Source of the DNA: Armatimonadetes bacterium DC | GTDB taxonomy: Bacteria > Armatimonadota > Fimbriimonadia > Fimbriimonadales > GBS-DC | DNA: 64,000 nucleotides | Assembly (NCBI GenBank): GCA_001442985.1 | Contig: LDYB01000016.1 | Span: forward strand, 304,640 to 368,639 | Reading direction: 5' to 3' | In this document: positions 42,901-51,970 of the stretch, one piece after another | How the letters are laid out: each line of letters starts with the position of its first letter | Numbering within the stretch: the first letter of the stretch is position 1 | Notes under the pieces: model-generated | The model's input: only the letters and a program-made list of their open reading frames with translations | What the model was told of the DNA's origin: nothing | Database searches by the model: none | Translations under genes and position numbers: made by a program

Positions 42901-42947
42901 GCGCCATCGAGCAACTTCAGCGGCTGATGCGCCGGGGCACACCGTAA
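39945..42947 (+). CDS. DUF4091 glycoside-hydrolase-like secreted protein
   Basis: A 1000-residue protein. A short hydrophobic N-terminus (MRTVLALACLMGVQI) is a likely signal peptide. About 430 residues of beta-sandwich follow, then a domain starting near VRLSLARGEYEPVQIVL and a TIM-barrel-like region with YLYWFDEPETADYPF, whose Asp-Glu pair resembles the catalytic pair of GH123-type enzymes. DUF4091 closes the protein (GDGRLLYPPRRD...SFRWECLRDGVEDYEYFALLQRL). It probably acts on glycans outside the cytoplasm. Start uncertain: no ribosome site, and a TTG at 39927 is in frame. Confidence 0.85.
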   Translation: MRTVLALACLMGVQITPPPLSDWVASDPEKAFQRHEVFLQTEGAQIQRLDRMVLGVRGNGTDTAFWRHTRWRLEPRQTYALLFNLKATGSGVCAIAGANTVNRDFSPSSGWRAEQFVFRAPDNPRDSFIRVGQWNWNGEVLFDSVRLIRVQVVHSRYGTLVLGEGEQIRAGRYQFFSRFYENANLHACLESFDAVFNTNRWVLSPNTSVTYRHSAGSQLMTGATLTLHVPFEQSGALTVMARSDKSPWRPLTSLSGAGAHKLELPAELFPTGTLWIRLTGTRGTIQVDQYHLDAPLQGESRTARVGRSLVLFPETSRRDTEITDLALEVATDGNWLLTGTVKSTASQAIEARAFVRQGNSSPQTQAPFTLKPQQAVRFRIVLPVPAARPETYTVGIQNEGGRPLWSVQLTLPTGLLRWAHYGYRLTGTPDALGVWWCEWGWKVGRERPLPNAQTRAVRLSLARGEYEPVQIVLRPRQPTTLLKAELSDLRNGRNRIPARHISLREVAYVFVQHPTDSLGEIGEYPDPLPPLETPLRLEAERNQPLWLTVYAPYGTPAGIYRGTCTLHTDRGIARIPLEVEVYGFDLPRAPTVRSGFGVSPHRIEQYHRLTTDEQKRAVWDKYMQTFREHRLAPYSFYAYAPYEVRFEGEGDSKRVVVDFSRFDTAAQRYLDEFGFNAFVLPVYGLPGGRHPNYTPGEFGGYKEGTPEYERLWSDYMRQLEAHLREKGWLKKAYLYWFDEPETADYPFVRRVMEKIKQVAPGLTRMLTEQPEPPLIGSVDLWCPLTALVPPQAIAERRKAGEEVWWYVCTGPKAPYVTLFIDHPGVEMRLWLWQTWQYGVQGILIWETTWWHNEFAYPDSLQNPWEDPMSYVWDASFKPGTRLFWGNGDGRLLYPPRRDPNRAREPVIADPIPSFRWECLRDGVEDYEYFALLQRLCEKAEQNPTVPRSAIQNARALLQVPPEISKSMTEFTYDPRPMLQHRARLARAIEQLQRLMRRGTP

Positions 42948-42974
42948 AACGCGCCCCCTTCCGCTTGGGTATGC

Positions 42975-42980
42975 TATAAT
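42975..42980 (+). promoter_or_regulatory. -10 box TATAAT for the SLH porin
   Basis: GGGTATGCTATAAT gives an extended TGn-TATAAT 30 nt before the ATG, which is itself preceded by GGAGGAGG. Confidence 0.6.
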
Positions 42981-43009
42981 ATCCTACTCACTCACGGAGG
43001 AGGCAGAAA

Positions 43010-44926
43010 ATGCGATATTGGAGCCTTCTGGTGTTAACGATTTTCGCGCTCAGCGCGAGCTCGGCACAGATGCAGGATGTACCGCCCAACCACTGGGCAT
43101 ACCAGGCAATTCGGCAACTGATTCGTGAAGGGCTTCTGGAGGGCTACCCCGACCGTACTTTCCGTCCCAACGAGACCGTGACCCGGGCGCAGTTTGCGCA
43201 GGCGATAGCCCGCGCCTATCAGAACCTGACAGCGCGAATTGCCGCGGCACAGCAGCGTCTGGAGCGGTTGACGGAAGCGCCCATCACCCAGCCCGCCCCT
43301 CAGCCTGACGCCACGCGCGACGCGCTCCGCCAGCTCCAGCAGGAGGTGGAGGCGCTTCGGGGCATGCGCGAGGCAGTGGACACGCTCCAGCGGCTTGCCC
43401 AGGAGTTTGAACCCGAACTGCGCCAGCAGAAACTGGTGGTGGAAGACCTGCGCGATGAGTGGCAGTCGCTGGAGGAGCGCGTGCGCGCCCTCGAACGCCG
43501 CTTCGCCCGCTTTACAGGGGAAGTTCACTTCGGCTCGGTGGGCACGCACAGCTTCGAGAAACGCTCCGCCTACACCCTGAACGGCACCGAAATCAACCCC
43601 TCTGGCAAGCTGCTGCAGAGCTTCGCCTCGACCCACGAGATGGTGCTTCGGGTGAATCAGGCGGTTAGCCCCACAATCAACGCTCGCGCCACGATGGTCT
43701 TCGGCAACTACCTGCCCTATGTGCGCGCCGCCTCACGAAACGCCGATATTTTCCGCGCGAACCGTACCGCGCTGAGCGTGCGCAACACTGACTTCGCCAT
43801 CTGGGAAGCCGTGATTGAGACCCCGCTGGAACTGTTTGGGCAACAGTTTCAGGCAACTGTTGGGCGCTATCCGCTCAAACTCTCGCGCTACACCTTCCAG
43901 CGGGTGGAACCCGACTACTACCTGAACCTGCCCCATTACCGCGACGGCGCGCACCGCGTGGACGGCGCGAAACTCGACGCCACCTACGGCGCCCTGAGTG
44001 TGAGCCTTTTCTTCGGGAGCAACTGGGGCTCGCGCGGCAATCAAACGGCGCTGTTCCCCATCTATTTCGCGAATCATAACAGCTCGGTCTCGGCGCCTGC
44101 CGATCAGTTCGCTGGGGTTCACCTGCGCTATCGCACCCAGATTTCTGCGGACATCCCCCTTGAGGCAGGTTTCACTTACTTCGCGGCAGGCTTGGGGCGC
44201 AACCGCACCTATCAGCACATCAATCGCACGGTGGAGAATAATGTGGATCGCGCCGATGTGCTTGGACTGACCTTACAGTCTCAAATTGCCGAGATCCCGA
44301 TCTCCATCGAGTACGCCCAGAGCATTCTGTGGCGGGGCGATAGCCGTGCGGTGGGTGGGAAAAACCGCGCTTTCGATGCGAGCGCCGCTTACCGCTTCAG
44401 CGACCGCTGGGATATTCTGGTCGGCTATCGCGAGATAGACCCCTATTTCGTGGCACCGGGCAACTGGGGACGCATCGGCTACCTCTACAACCCATCCGAC
44501 ATCAAGGGCAGCTATCTGATTACCAACTACACCTTGACAGACCGGCTCCAGTTGCGCTTCACGGGCGACTTCTATAATGGTCGCCGCACCCTGCCCTTCA
44601 ATCAGGGCTATCAGGGCAGCGACCGCCTGAACCGCTACATGCTGGAGGCGCGCTATCAGCTCAACGAGCGCTGGCACTTCGAAGCCAGCTACGAAAATGT
44701 CCGCTGGGAGATCAACAGCCTCGCCTTTGGAGGCAATCGCGGCAAACCCGAGTGGAACTATCTCACTTTCCGCGCCCGCTACGACCTTGGCAAGGATATT
44801 GACCTCAACTTCCTGTACCAGATAATTGACGCCAACGGCAAGGGCGTGCCCCAGCTCAGCGGCGGTCCCTCGCCAACGGGCAACCGCGCGGGCGTGTTCG
44901 CTGCGCAGCTCGGTATGCAGTTCTGA
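43010..44926 (+). CDS. SLH-domain outer-membrane porin (OmpM-like)
   Basis: A 638-residue protein with a signal peptide (1-19). One SLH domain follows (DVPPNHWAYQAIRQLIREGLLEGYPD..FRPNETVTRAQFAQAIARAY, 22-70), then a coiled coil (75-165) and a C-terminal beta-barrel rich in alternating aromatic strands that ends in Phe (LGMQF). This layout matches OmpM/SlpA-type proteins that tie the outer membrane to peptidoglycan in diderms such as Negativicutes, Thermus and cyanobacteria. It is strong evidence for an outer membrane. Well-formed SD and promoter. Confidence 0.9.
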   Translation: MRYWSLLVLTIFALSASSAQMQDVPPNHWAYQAIRQLIREGLLEGYPDRTFRPNETVTRAQFAQAIARAYQNLTARIAAAQQRLERLTEAPITQPAPQPDATRDALRQLQQEVEALRGMREAVDTLQRLAQEFEPELRQQKLVVEDLRDEWQSLEERVRALERRFARFTGEVHFGSVGTHSFEKRSAYTLNGTEINPSGKLLQSFASTHEMVLRVNQAVSPTINARATMVFGNYLPYVRAASRNADIFRANRTALSVRNTDFAIWEAVIETPLELFGQQFQATVGRYPLKLSRYTFQRVEPDYYLNLPHYRDGAHRVDGAKLDATYGALSVSLFFGSNWGSRGNQTALFPIYFANHNSSVSAPADQFAGVHLRYRTQISADIPLEAGFTYFAAGLGRNRTYQHINRTVENNVDRADVLGLTLQSQIAEIPISIEYAQSILWRGDSRAVGGKNRAFDASAAYRFSDRWDILVGYREIDPYFVAPGNWGRIGYLYNPSDIKGSYLITNYTLTDRLQLRFTGDFYNGRRTLPFNQGYQGSDRLNRYMLEARYQLNERWHFEASYENVRWEINSLAFGGNRGKPEWNYLTFRARYDLGKDIDLNFLYQIIDANGKGVPQLSGGPSPTGNRAGVFAAQLGMQF

Positions 44927-44930
44927 AGGC

Positions 44931-44958
44931 TCAGGGGAGGGCAGAGCCCCTCCCCTGA
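44931..44958 (+). terminator. Hairpin after the SLH porin gene
   Basis: Ten-base arms TCAGGGGAGG and CCTCCCCTGA around 8 nt, starting 4 nt past the stop codon. No T-tract follows. Confidence 0.55.
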
Positions 44959-45023
44959 TGGCTCAATCCCGGACTCCATCCCCTAAATTGCCCTCAAATT
45001 CCGCCCAATTGCCCCTCAACCCC

Positions 45024-45056
45024 TTGACAAACCCCGAAACGATGGGGTATTATAAT
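45024..45056 (+). promoter_or_regulatory. groESL promoter
   Basis: A perfect -35 TTGACA (45024-45029) is followed by GGGGTATTATAAT. TATTAT at 45048-45053 gives an 18-nt spacer; TATAAT at 45051-45056 would give 21. CIRCE begins 9 nt further on. Confidence 0.75.
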
Positions 45057-45064
45057 AGCCGTCA

Positions 45065-45091
45065 TTAGCACTCGCCCCTTGCGAGTGCTAA
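45065..45091 (+). promoter_or_regulatory. CIRCE operator (HrcA binding site)
   Basis: The canonical inverted repeat TTAGCACTC-N9-GAGTGCTAA is present without a mismatch, just downstream of the groESL -10. HrcA bound here would repress transcription until heat stress. hrcA itself is not in the window. Confidence 0.95.
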
Positions 45092-45142
45092 ATTTATGCG
45101 CAAAGCGAAGTCCTTTTCAAAGACGAGAAGGAGGTGCATACC

Positions 45143-45430
45143 ATGCTGAAACCGATTGGCGATCGGGTTGTGGTGCGTCCGAAATCAAGCGAAGAAATGA
45201 CAAAAAGTGGCATTATCCTGCCCGACACTGCCAAAGAGCGCCCTCAGGAGGGTGAAGTGATGGCGGTGGGCAACGGGCGCATGCTGGACGATGGGCGCGT
45301 GGTGCCCCTGGAAGTGAAAGTGGGCGACCGCGTGCTGTTTTCTAAATACGGCGGTACCGAAATCAAAATCGGTGGTGAAGAGTACCTGATTCTGCGCGAA
45401 GACGATATCTTAGCCATTATTGAAGACTAA
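45143..45430 (+). CDS. groES: Co-chaperonin GroES
   Basis: A 95-residue chaperonin lid protein. It starts [18 protein letters not shown], has the mobile-loop region ([21 protein letters not shown]) and ends in [24 protein letters not shown] lies 7 nt upstream of ATG 45143, so three earlier in-frame codons are not used. It is the first gene of a CIRCE-controlled pair with groEL, 17 nt apart. Confidence 0.97.
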   Translation: MLKPIGDRVVVRPKSSEEMTKSGIILPDTAKERPQEGEVMAVGNGRMLDDGRVVPLEVKVGDRVLFSKYGGTEIKIGGEEYLILREDDILAIIED

Positions 45431-45447
45431 AACAGGAGGTGAAAGCG

Positions 45448-47055
45448 ATGGCGGCGAAAGAGATTTTGTATAACGAGCAGGCACGACACGCGCTGGAGCG
45501 CGGTGTGGATGCTATCGCCAACGCTGTGAAAGTGACCCTCGGTCCTCGCGGACGCAATGTGGTTCTGGAGAAGAAGTTCGGTTCCCCCACGGTCATCAAC
45601 GACGGCGTAACGATTGCCAAAGAGATTGAACTGGAAGACCGCTTTGAGAACATGGGCGCCCAGCTGGTGCGTGAAGTCGCCTCCAAGACCAACGATGTGG
45701 CGGGCGACGGCACGACCACCGCAACCGTGCTGGCGCAAGCCATCTTCAAAGAGGGCTTGAAAGCGGTGGCGGCAGGGGCGAACCCGATTCAGGTCAAGCG
45801 CGGCATCGATAAAGCGGTGAGCGCCGTTGTGGACTACATCCGCCAGGTCGCCATCCCCGTGGAGGGGCGCGAGGCGGTTGAGCAGGTGGCGACCATCTCC
45901 GCGAACGATGCGAACATCGGCAAAGTCGTCGCCGACGCCATCGAGAAGGTCACCAAAGACGGCGTGATCACCGTCGAAGAATCCAAAGGCACCGAGACCA
46001 CGCTCGAAGTGGTGGAGGGCATGCGCTTCGATCGCGGCTACATCTCGCCCTACTTCATCACCGACGCGGAGCGCATGGAGGCGGTGCTGGAAGAGCCGTT
46101 CATCCTGCTGTACGAGAAGAAGATTAGCGCGGCGCAGGACCTTGTGCCCCTGCTGGAGCAGGTGGTGCGCGCGGGTAAGCCGTTGCTGATTATCGCCGAG
46201 GATGTGGAAGGCGAGGCGCTGGCAACCCTCGTGGTGAACAAGCTGCGCGGCGTGCTGCAGTGCGCGGCGGTCAAAGCGCCCGGCTTCGGCGAGCGCCGCA
46301 AAGCGATGATGGAGGACATCGCCATCCTCACGGCGGGAACCTTCATCACCGAGGACCTCGGCATCAAGCTGGAGAATGTGAAGCTGGATCAGCTCGGTCG
46401 CGCCGAGAAGGTGGTGATTGAGAAGGAATACACCACCATCATCGGTGGCAAGGGCAAGCCTGAAGCCATTCAGGGGCGCATCCAGCAAATCCGCAAGCAG
46501 ATTGAGACCACCGAATCGGACTACGACCGCGAGAAGCTGCAGGAGCGTCTGGCGAAGCTCGCGGGCGGCGTGGCGGTCATCAAAGTCGGCGCCGCGACCG
46601 AAACCGAAATGAAAGAGAAGAAGGCACGCTTTGAGGACGCCATTCACGCCACCAAAGCGGCGGTCGAGGAAGGGATTGTGCCCGGTGGCGGCACCACGCT
46701 TGTGAACGCCATCGCCGCGCTGGAGAAAGTGCAGGCGGAAGGCGACGAGCAGATCGGCGTCAACATCGTGCGCCGCGCCCTCGAAGAGCCACTGCGCCAG
46801 ATTGCCTCGAACGCGGGCGCCGAAGGCTCTGTGATTGTCGAGAAGGTCAAGCAACTGCCGCCAGGGCACGGCTATAATGCCGTCACAGGCGAGTTCGTCG
46901 ATATGGTCAAAGCGGGCATCGTGGACCCGGCGAAGGTCACGCGCACCGCGCTGGAGAACGCCGCGTCCATCGCCTCTATGCTCCTCACCACTGAGGCGCT
47001 GGTGGCGGAGGTGCCCGAAGAGAAGGAGAAAAAGGCTTCACCATCCCCCTACTGA
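45448..47055 (+). CDS. groEL: Chaperonin GroEL
   Basis: A 535-residue chaperonin subunit. Family motifs are [21 protein letters not shown], the ATP-site [46 protein letters not shown] and [11 protein letters not shown]. Unlike the common GGM-rich tail, the C-terminus is charged and ends [11 protein letters not shown]; that tail normally lines the chamber floor. AGGAGGT precedes ATG 45448. A strong terminator follows, so the operon is two genes. Confidence 0.97.
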   Translation: MAAKEILYNEQARHALERGVDAIANAVKVTLGPRGRNVVLEKKFGSPTVINDGVTIAKEIELEDRFENMGAQLVREVASKTNDVAGDGTTTATVLAQAIFKEGLKAVAAGANPIQVKRGIDKAVSAVVDYIRQVAIPVEGREAVEQVATISANDANIGKVVADAIEKVTKDGVITVEESKGTETTLEVVEGMRFDRGYISPYFITDAERMEAVLEEPFILLYEKKISAAQDLVPLLEQVVRAGKPLLIIAEDVEGEALATLVVNKLRGVLQCAAVKAPGFGERRKAMMEDIAILTAGTFITEDLGIKLENVKLDQLGRAEKVVIEKEYTTIIGGKGKPEAIQGRIQQIRKQIETTESDYDREKLQERLAKLAGGVAVIKVGAATETEMKEKKARFEDAIHATKAAVEEGIVPGGGTTLVNAIAALEKVQAEGDEQIGVNIVRRALEEPLRQIASNAGAEGSVIVEKVKQLPPGHGYNAVTGEFVDMVKAGIVDPAKVTRTALENAASIASMLLTTEALVAEVPEEKEKKASPSPY

Positions 47056-47080
47056 CACACAGACCACTCACCCCCCAATG

Positions 47081-47113
47081 GCCGGGGCTGCATAAGCCCC
47101 GGCAATTTTTTTT
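47081..47113 (+). terminator. Rho-independent terminator of groESL
   Basis: An 8-bp GC stem (GCCGGGGC/GCCCCGGC) with a 7-nt loop is followed by AA and eight T. It is the most canonical terminator in the window. Confidence 0.92.
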
Positions 47114-47128
47114 CTGGCTTTTGAGTGG

Positions 47129-47314
47129 GACGGGTGAACCTGCTCTGTTGCAAAGATACCTTCTGGAACCCACGATGCCCCCGAAAGAGCGACGGCTAAA
47201 GCCGTTCCTACTAAACAAAGCCAGCCTGCGCTGGCTATAGCCCCCTGTTTACGGGGGGTTGGGGGGCTGAGCCGACGCAGGTCGGCTTCGTTTCATAGGA
47301 ACGGCTTCAGCCGT
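47129..47314. repeat. 186-bp dispersed repeat, copy 2
   Basis: Same element as at 35509-35694, in the same orientation. Differences from copy 1 are five single-base changes; one of them breaks the palindrome in the left arm (GGCTAAAGCC instead of GGCTGAAGCC). It fills most of the 335-nt gap between groEL and the RNase J gene, between the groEL terminator and the rnj promoter. Confidence 0.85.
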
Positions 47315-47362
47315 CTTGGGAGAACAGGGCTTCCAAAGACCCTTTCTGCCGACACACCATGC

Positions 47363-47368
47363 TATACT
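47363..47368 (+). promoter_or_regulatory. -10 box TATACT for RNase J
   Basis: TGCTATACTATAAG contains TATACT with an upstream TGC extension, 22 nt before the TTG start, which has AAGGAGGG. Confidence 0.55.
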
Positions 47369-47390
47369 ATAAGACGCAAGGAGGGACGCG

Positions 47391-49037
47391 TTGGCATTAG
47401 ACATCATTCCACTTGGCGGATGCGGCGAAATCGGAAAGAATCTCACGCTCGTTCGCTATCAGCAAGACCAGACCCTGATTGTAGATTGCGGCGTCTCGTT
47501 CCCCGGCGAAGACCTGCCCGGCGTCGATGTGGTGGTGCCCGACCCCACCTACCTGTTGAGCATTCGGGATACCGTACAGGGAATTCTGCTCACCCATGGG
47601 CACGAAGACCATGTAGGGGGGCTACCGTATCTGTTGCCGATGCTCGGCGACATCCCCATTTATGGCACACCCCTGACGCTTGCCTTGATTGAAGACAAGT
47701 TGCGGGAGCGCGGCATCAAAACGCCGCTTTACGCCATCACCCCCGGCGAACCGTTCACAATTGGCGACTTCACCATCGAGCCGATTCGCGTCACGCACAG
47801 CATTCCCGACTGCGTGGCATACGCCCTGCACACTCCTGAGGGCACGATTGTGTTCACGGGCGACTTCAAGTTTGACCACACCCCTGTGGACGGCGTTCGC
47901 ACCGATTTCAACCAGCTGGCGCGGGTGGGCGATCGGGGCGTGTTGCTGCTGCTGAGCGATAGCACAAACGCCGAGCGCCCGGGCTGGGGCGAGTCGGAAA
48001 GCAGGGTGAGCGATGCCTTCTACACCCTGTTTGCGCAGGCGCCAGGGCGCATTCTGATTACCAGCTTCGCGTCCAACATCCATCGGCTCCAGCAGGCGAT
48101 TGAAATGGCGGAAATCTACGGGCGCAAGGTCGCCATTCTGGGGCGGAGGATGGAGCAGAATGTGTCTATCGCGATTCAGCGCGGCTATTTGCGTGTCAAC
48201 GACGGCACGCTCATCAGCGCCCGCGAGCTGGACAACTACCCTGACGAGCGCATTCTGGTGCTGACCACGGGCAGTCAGGGCGAGCCGCTTTCTGCCCTGA
48301 GCAAAATCGCCGCCGATGAATATCCGCGCCTCAAGATTCGCAAAGGCGACACCGTGATTATCTCCGCGACACCGATTCCGGGCAACGAGAGCATGGTCTG
48401 GCGCACGGTGAACCGTCTGATACGGCTGGGCGCGAAGGTCTACCACGATGGGCTGGCGCCCGTGCATGTGTCGGGGCACGCCTGTCAGGAAGAGTTGAAA
48501 CTGATGATTAGCCTGTTGCGCCCGCGCTATCTGGCGCCTGTGCATGGCGAAGCGCGTCATCAGGCTGCCTATTTTGAACTCGCCCGCGCGATGGGCTACT
48601 CGGAAGACCAGCTCTTCCTGCTGGAGAACGGCTCGGTATTGCGAATCGAAAACGGTGTCCCCCGCCTGATGGAGCCTGTTCATGCAGGGCGCCTGCTGAT
48701 TGAAGAGGGCATGACCAGCGGCGTGCCCGAATCGATCATTCACGACCGTCGCCAGCTGGCGCGCGAGGGCATTCTGATTGCGCTCGTCACTGTTCGCGCT
48801 CAGACGGGGGAACTGGTAGATGCGCCCCAGTTCATCGCGCGCGGCTTTGAGTGGCAGAATGAGGCGCAGCCCGAGCTGGCGCGTCAGGCGGTTCAGGAAG
48901 TGCTGAACCAGATGCTCCCCGCTGAAGTGAGCGACTGGGACAACCTGCGCGAGGAGCTGGTGGTGGTGCTACGCCGATTCTGCAAGAAGCACCTGAGCCG
49001 TCGCCCGCTGGTCATCCCCATCGTGATGGAGGTGTAA
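47391..49037 (+). CDS. rnj: Ribonuclease J
   Basis: A 548-residue metallo-beta-lactamase ribonuclease with 5'-3' exonuclease and endonuclease activity in mRNA decay and rRNA maturation. The zinc motif HGHEDH is at 69-74; further motifs are [34 protein letters not shown] (beta-CASP) and PVHGEARH. Translation starts at TTG 47391, 6 nt after AAGGAGGG; the reading frame matches the family start ([16 protein letters not shown]). Upstream is the 186-bp repeat. Confidence 0.95.
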   Translation: MALDIIPLGGCGEIGKNLTLVRYQQDQTLIVDCGVSFPGEDLPGVDVVVPDPTYLLSIRDTVQGILLTHGHEDHVGGLPYLLPMLGDIPIYGTPLTLALIEDKLRERGIKTPLYAITPGEPFTIGDFTIEPIRVTHSIPDCVAYALHTPEGTIVFTGDFKFDHTPVDGVRTDFNQLARVGDRGVLLLLSDSTNAERPGWGESESRVSDAFYTLFAQAPGRILITSFASNIHRLQQAIEMAEIYGRKVAILGRRMEQNVSIAIQRGYLRVNDGTLISARELDNYPDERILVLTTGSQGEPLSALSKIAADEYPRLKIRKGDTVIISATPIPGNESMVWRTVNRLIRLGAKVYHDGLAPVHVSGHACQEELKLMISLLRPRYLAPVHGEARHQAAYFELARAMGYSEDQLFLLENGSVLRIENGVPRLMEPVHAGRLLIEEGMTSGVPESIIHDRRQLAREGILIALVTVRAQTGELVDAPQFIARGFEWQNEAQPELARQAVQEVLNQMLPAEVSDWDNLREELVVVLRRFCKKHLSRRPLVIPIVMEV

Positions 49038-49046
49038 GCCATCGGG

Positions 49047-49052
49047 TACAAT
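49047..49052 (+). promoter_or_regulatory. -10 box TACAAT for the rpmH operon
   Basis: CGGGTACAATCATGG lies between the rnj stop and rpmH, 23 nt before the rpmH ATG. It fits the GGGTAYAMT class. Confidence 0.6.
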
Positions 49053-49075
49053 CATGGCGTTGGAGGGTCATAAGC

Positions 49076-49213
49076 ATGAAGCGAACTTATCAACCCAATA
49101 ACCGTCATCGGCACAAGGTACACGGTTTTCGGCGTCGGATGCGCACCAAGGATGGTCGGAATGTGCTGAAGCGTCGCCGTCTGAAAGGGCGCTGGCGCCT
49201 GACCGTTGACTGA
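49076..49213 (+). CDS. rpmH: 50S ribosomal protein bL34
   Basis: A 45-residue, very basic protein that starts [20 protein letters not shown] and continues [21 protein letters not shown], the standard bL34 pattern. GGAGG lies 9 nt before the ATG. It is the first gene of the conserved rpmH-rnpA-yidD-yidC-jag string found near the replication origin in many bacteria; dnaA and mnmE are not adjacent here. Confidence 0.97.
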   Translation: MKRTYQPNNRHRHKVHGFRRRMRTKDGRNVLKRRRLKGRWRLTVD

Positions 49214-49217
49214 GCGG

Positions 49218-49565
49218 ATGCTGCCGCGCAGCGCGCGCCTGCGTAAAAAACAAGAGTTCGAGCAGGTTTATCAACAGGGGCGACGGGTTTCGATGGAAGC
49301 GTTCACCATGTATGGCTTGAAGCGCAACGAGAGCAGCCCCCCACGGGTTGGCTTTGTGGTGGGGCGGCGCTTTGGGAGCCATGTGGCGCGCAATCGGGTG
49401 AAGCGACGCCTGCGCGCCGCGGTGCGCACGCTCTGGAGCCATGTCCCGCAGGGCTACGATCTCGTGCTTGTGGCACGCGATGCCGCCGCCACGATGCCTT
49501 TTGAGACCCTGCGCCAGCAGGTCCAGCAGGCGCTCAACACTCTCCAGCGAGGAGGCACCGCATGA
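49218..49565 (+). CDS. rnpA: Ribonuclease P protein component
   Basis: A 115-residue basic protein that helps RNase P RNA bind pre-tRNA leaders. The start [23 protein letters not shown] and the RNR motif in [16 protein letters not shown] are diagnostic. I use ATG 49218, 4 nt after the rpmH stop; an in-frame TTG at 49206 would overlap rpmH. Its stop overlaps the yidD start as ATGA. Confidence 0.95.
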   Translation: MLPRSARLRKKQEFEQVYQQGRRVSMEAFTMYGLKRNESSPPRVGFVVGRRFGSHVARNRVKRRLRAAVRTLWSHVPQGYDLVLVARDAAATMPFETLRQQVQQALNTLQRGGTA

Positions 49566-49822
49566 GCTGGATGGCGCGGATTGCCATCGTGCTGATTCGC
49601 GGCTATCAGCGGGTTTCCCGCTTCACCCCGCCCGTGTGCCGCTTCTATCCGACCTGCTCGCACTACACCCTGGAAGCCATCCAGCGTTTTGGCTTCCTGC
49701 GCGGAGCGTGGCTCGGCTTCAAGCGCATCCTGAAATGCCATCCGCTCCATCCGGGGGGCTATGACCCTGTACCTGAAAACCTGAAGCAAGAACGAAGGAG
49801 TCCCTATGGCACAACAACCTGA
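49562..49822 (+). CDS. yidD: Membrane protein insertion efficiency factor YidD
   Basis: An 86-residue protein with the family core [32 protein letters not shown] and [18 protein letters not shown], carrying three conserved Cys. YidD is thought to sit at the inner membrane and assist YidC. It overlaps rnpA by 4 nt and yidC by 17 nt, so the three are tightly coupled. Confidence 0.95.
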   Translation: MSWMARIAIVLIRGYQRVSRFTPPVCRFYPTCSHYTLEAIQRFGFLRGAWLGFKRILKCHPLHPGGYDPVPENLKQERRSPYGTTT

Positions 49823-50972
49823 TATTGATCAGCGGAAGTTATTCACGCAGACGCTGATTATCTCGATGATTATCTGGCTGATGGTGCTGATGGGCTGGAG
49901 CTATCTGTCCAAGCCGCCCGTCAGCGACAAGCCGCCAGAGCAGATTATTCAGGAGATCGAGAAGCTGCGTGCCGATAAAGACTATGTAGAAGCCTCGCGC
50001 CGTGCGCAGGAGCTGGCGACCCGCTTTCGGGGCACCGAGATGGGCGCGATGGGGCTGCTGTTAGAAGCCCGAATCTTCTATGAAGACAAGAAAGAGGTGC
50101 ATGAGGCGTTCAACCGCCTGCGCCAGATGGAAGAGTTTTACGCCCACACACGCGTGTTTCAGGATCAGGGACGCCTCCTGTATCAAAAAGTCTCCGAAGA
50201 GATTGACGCGCACAACCGCCAGTTCATCTCCTACCGCTTTATTGACTTTCTGGTGGGGCTGTTCGGCAGGCAGGACTACAGCTATGTGCTGGCGATTGTG
50301 GCGATTGCGCTGCTCGTGCGGCTGATTCTGTACCCCCTGACGAACAAGCAGCTGGCGAGCATGCGCAAAATGGTGCTGGTCGCCCCGAAACTGCAGGAGC
50401 TCCAGCAAAAATATTCGGGTCAGGAACTGGTGCAACGCCAGATGGCGCTCTACAAAAAGTACGGCGTGAATCCGATGGCGGGCTGTCTGTACGCGCTTTT
50501 GCCCATCCCGTTCCTGATTTATATGTACAACATGTTCCTGCTCTATCAGGTGCAGTTTCAGAAGGGGCACTTTTTATGGATGAACCCTGATCTGGGAGCG
50601 CGTTTCCCGGGCATCGTGGCTTCTCATCTGGGGCAATTTGATGCGCCGCTAACCCTGCTCTACGCCGTCAGTATGTATCTCACCAGTCGGTTGACCATTA
50701 CCGACCCCTCGCAGGCGCAGATGCAGAAGACGATGGCGCTCTTCACGACGCTGATGCTGGTGGTCTTCTCGTGGCAGTTCCGCTTCCCTGCCGCTTTCAT
50801 CCTCTACTGGATGCTGACCAATGTGTTCTACACGCTCCAGTATAAGCTCTACATGCGGCGCCCGATGCCCGACCTGGAACCTGTGGAGACGCCAGAAGAC
50901 AAAACAAATGGGCAGATTGCTCAGCGCAAAGTGCGCTATCAGCCCCCGCAAAAGCGAAATAAAAAGCGATAA
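49806..50972 (+). CDS. yidC: Membrane protein insertase YidC with helical periplasmic region
   Basis: A 388-residue insertase. TM1 lies at about 14-33. Residues 40-140 are helical and read like TPR-type repeats ([59 protein letters not shown]), where proteobacterial YidC has a large beta domain and Gram-positive forms have a short link. The conserved core follows: [46 protein letters not shown] and five TM helices in total. The basic C-terminus suits ribosome contact. AAGGAG precedes the ATG. Confidence 0.93.
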   Translation: MAQQPDIDQRKLFTQTLIISMIIWLMVLMGWSYLSKPPVSDKPPEQIIQEIEKLRADKDYVEASRRAQELATRFRGTEMGAMGLLLEARIFYEDKKEVHEAFNRLRQMEEFYAHTRVFQDQGRLLYQKVSEEIDAHNRQFISYRFIDFLVGLFGRQDYSYVLAIVAIALLVRLILYPLTNKQLASMRKMVLVAPKLQELQQKYSGQELVQRQMALYKKYGVNPMAGCLYALLPIPFLIYMYNMFLLYQVQFQKGHFLWMNPDLGARFPGIVASHLGQFDAPLTLLYAVSMYLTSRLTITDPSQAQMQKTMALFTTLMLVVFSWQFRFPAAFILYWMLTNVFYTLQYKLYMRRPMPDLEPVETPEDKTNGQIAQRKVRYQPPQKRNKKR

Positions 50973-50984
50973 GGAGGGAACCGT

Positions 50985-51671
50985 ATGACAACCGTGGAGG
51001 CAACAGGCAACACTGTGGAGGAAGCCAAGAAGAAGGCGCTTCAGGCATTAGGCGTGGACGACCCATCCAAGGTGGTTTTTGAAGTGCTGGAGGAGGGTGT
51101 GCGTGGCTTGCTGGGGATAGCCGTAACGCCCGCTCGTGTGCGCGCCACCCTGATCAGCGCGTCGCAATCGGAAGAGGCGGAAGAGGGCGAGGCGCAACCC
51201 CCCTTTGTGGTCACGCCCGAAATGGCGCGAAAAACGGCGGAGTATATTGACCATCTGGTCCGCAAACTGCGCTTGCATGTGCATGCGGTGCTACGCGGGA
51301 GCCATTCTCGCTATGTGGAGGTGGAGATTGTGGGGCGCGACGCCGGCGTGCTGGTCGGGAAAAACGGCGAGGTGCTGAACCAGCTCCAGTATCTGGTTAA
51401 TTCCCTGGTGGCGCGGGTGATAGACCCGCAGGTGCGCGTGGTGCTGGACAGCGCAGGCTGGCGTCGCCGACGCACGGAGCGCCTGCGCAATCAGGTGATT
51501 TCGATAGCGAACGAGGTCAAGCGTCGCAAAGAGGAAGCGGTGCTGCCGCCTATGCCCCCGCACGAGCGGCGAATTGTGCATCAGACCCTGCGTGATGACC
51601 CCGAAGTGTTCACCTACAGCGAGGGCGAGGAGCCGAACCGCTATGTGGTCATCTCGCCGCGCGTCGAATAG
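50985..51671 (+). CDS. jag: RNA-binding protein Jag/KhpB
   Basis: A 228-residue protein with the N-terminal Jag domain (TVEATGNTVEEAKKKALQALG), a KH domain with GXXG in DAGVLVGKNGEVLNQLQ and a C-terminal R3H domain ending MPPHERRIVHQTLRDDPEVFTYSEGEEPNRYVVI. It binds RNA with KhpA in other bacteria. GGAGGG lies 8 nt before the ATG, 12 nt after yidC. It is the last gene of the rpmH operon. Confidence 0.94.
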   Translation: MTTVEATGNTVEEAKKKALQALGVDDPSKVVFEVLEEGVRGLLGIAVTPARVRATLISASQSEEAEEGEAQPPFVVTPEMARKTAEYIDHLVRKLRLHVHAVLRGSHSRYVEVEIVGRDAGVLVGKNGEVLNQLQYLVNSLVARVIDPQVRVVLDSAGWRRRRTERLRNQVISIANEVKRRKEEAVLPPMPPHERRIVHQTLRDDPEVFTYSEGEEPNRYVVISPRVE

Positions 51672-51673
51672 GG

Positions 51674-51679
51674 TATACT
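51674..51679 (+). promoter_or_regulatory. -10 box TATACT for SRP RNA
   Basis: AGGGTATACTACGG begins 2 nt after the jag stop and places the RNA 5' end near 51686. Confidence 0.65.
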
Positions 51680-51685
51680 ACGGAA

Positions 51686-51960
51686 CGCGGTCGCGCTAAG
51701 CGGGGAGGTGGCGGTGCCCTGTACCTGCAATCCGCCATAGCAGGGCTGAACTCCGACTCGCGGCGCGCTCCCTGTGCGAAACGCAGGCACGCGCTCGTGA
51801 GGATCATCGGGACCTCCGCAACGGAGCGACGGCGAACCCCGCCAGGTCCGGAAGGAAGCAACGGTAAGTCGTTCCCCCGTGTGCCGGAGTTATCCCGGTG
51901 GGAGCGAGCAGCGACCTGACGCCGCGGAGGGAGGCGTCAACAGTCGGTGCGCGACCGCAG
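51686..51960 (+). ncRNA. ffs: Signal recognition particle RNA, long (Bacillus-type) form
   Basis: About 275 nt. The Ffh-binding domain IV shows the signature GCCAGGTCCGGAAGGAAGCA with the GGAA loop. Upstream, CCTGTACCTGCAATCCGCC and CATAGCAGGGCTGAACTCC match the Alu (helix 3-4) domain of long bacterial SRP RNAs. The two ends pair over 10 bp: GCGGTCGCGC (51687-51696) with GCGCGACCGC (51949-51958), which sets the boundaries to within a few nt. It lies between jag and the gamma-glutamyltransferase gene. Confidence 0.93.
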
Positions 51961-51970
51961 GAGAACCGCG

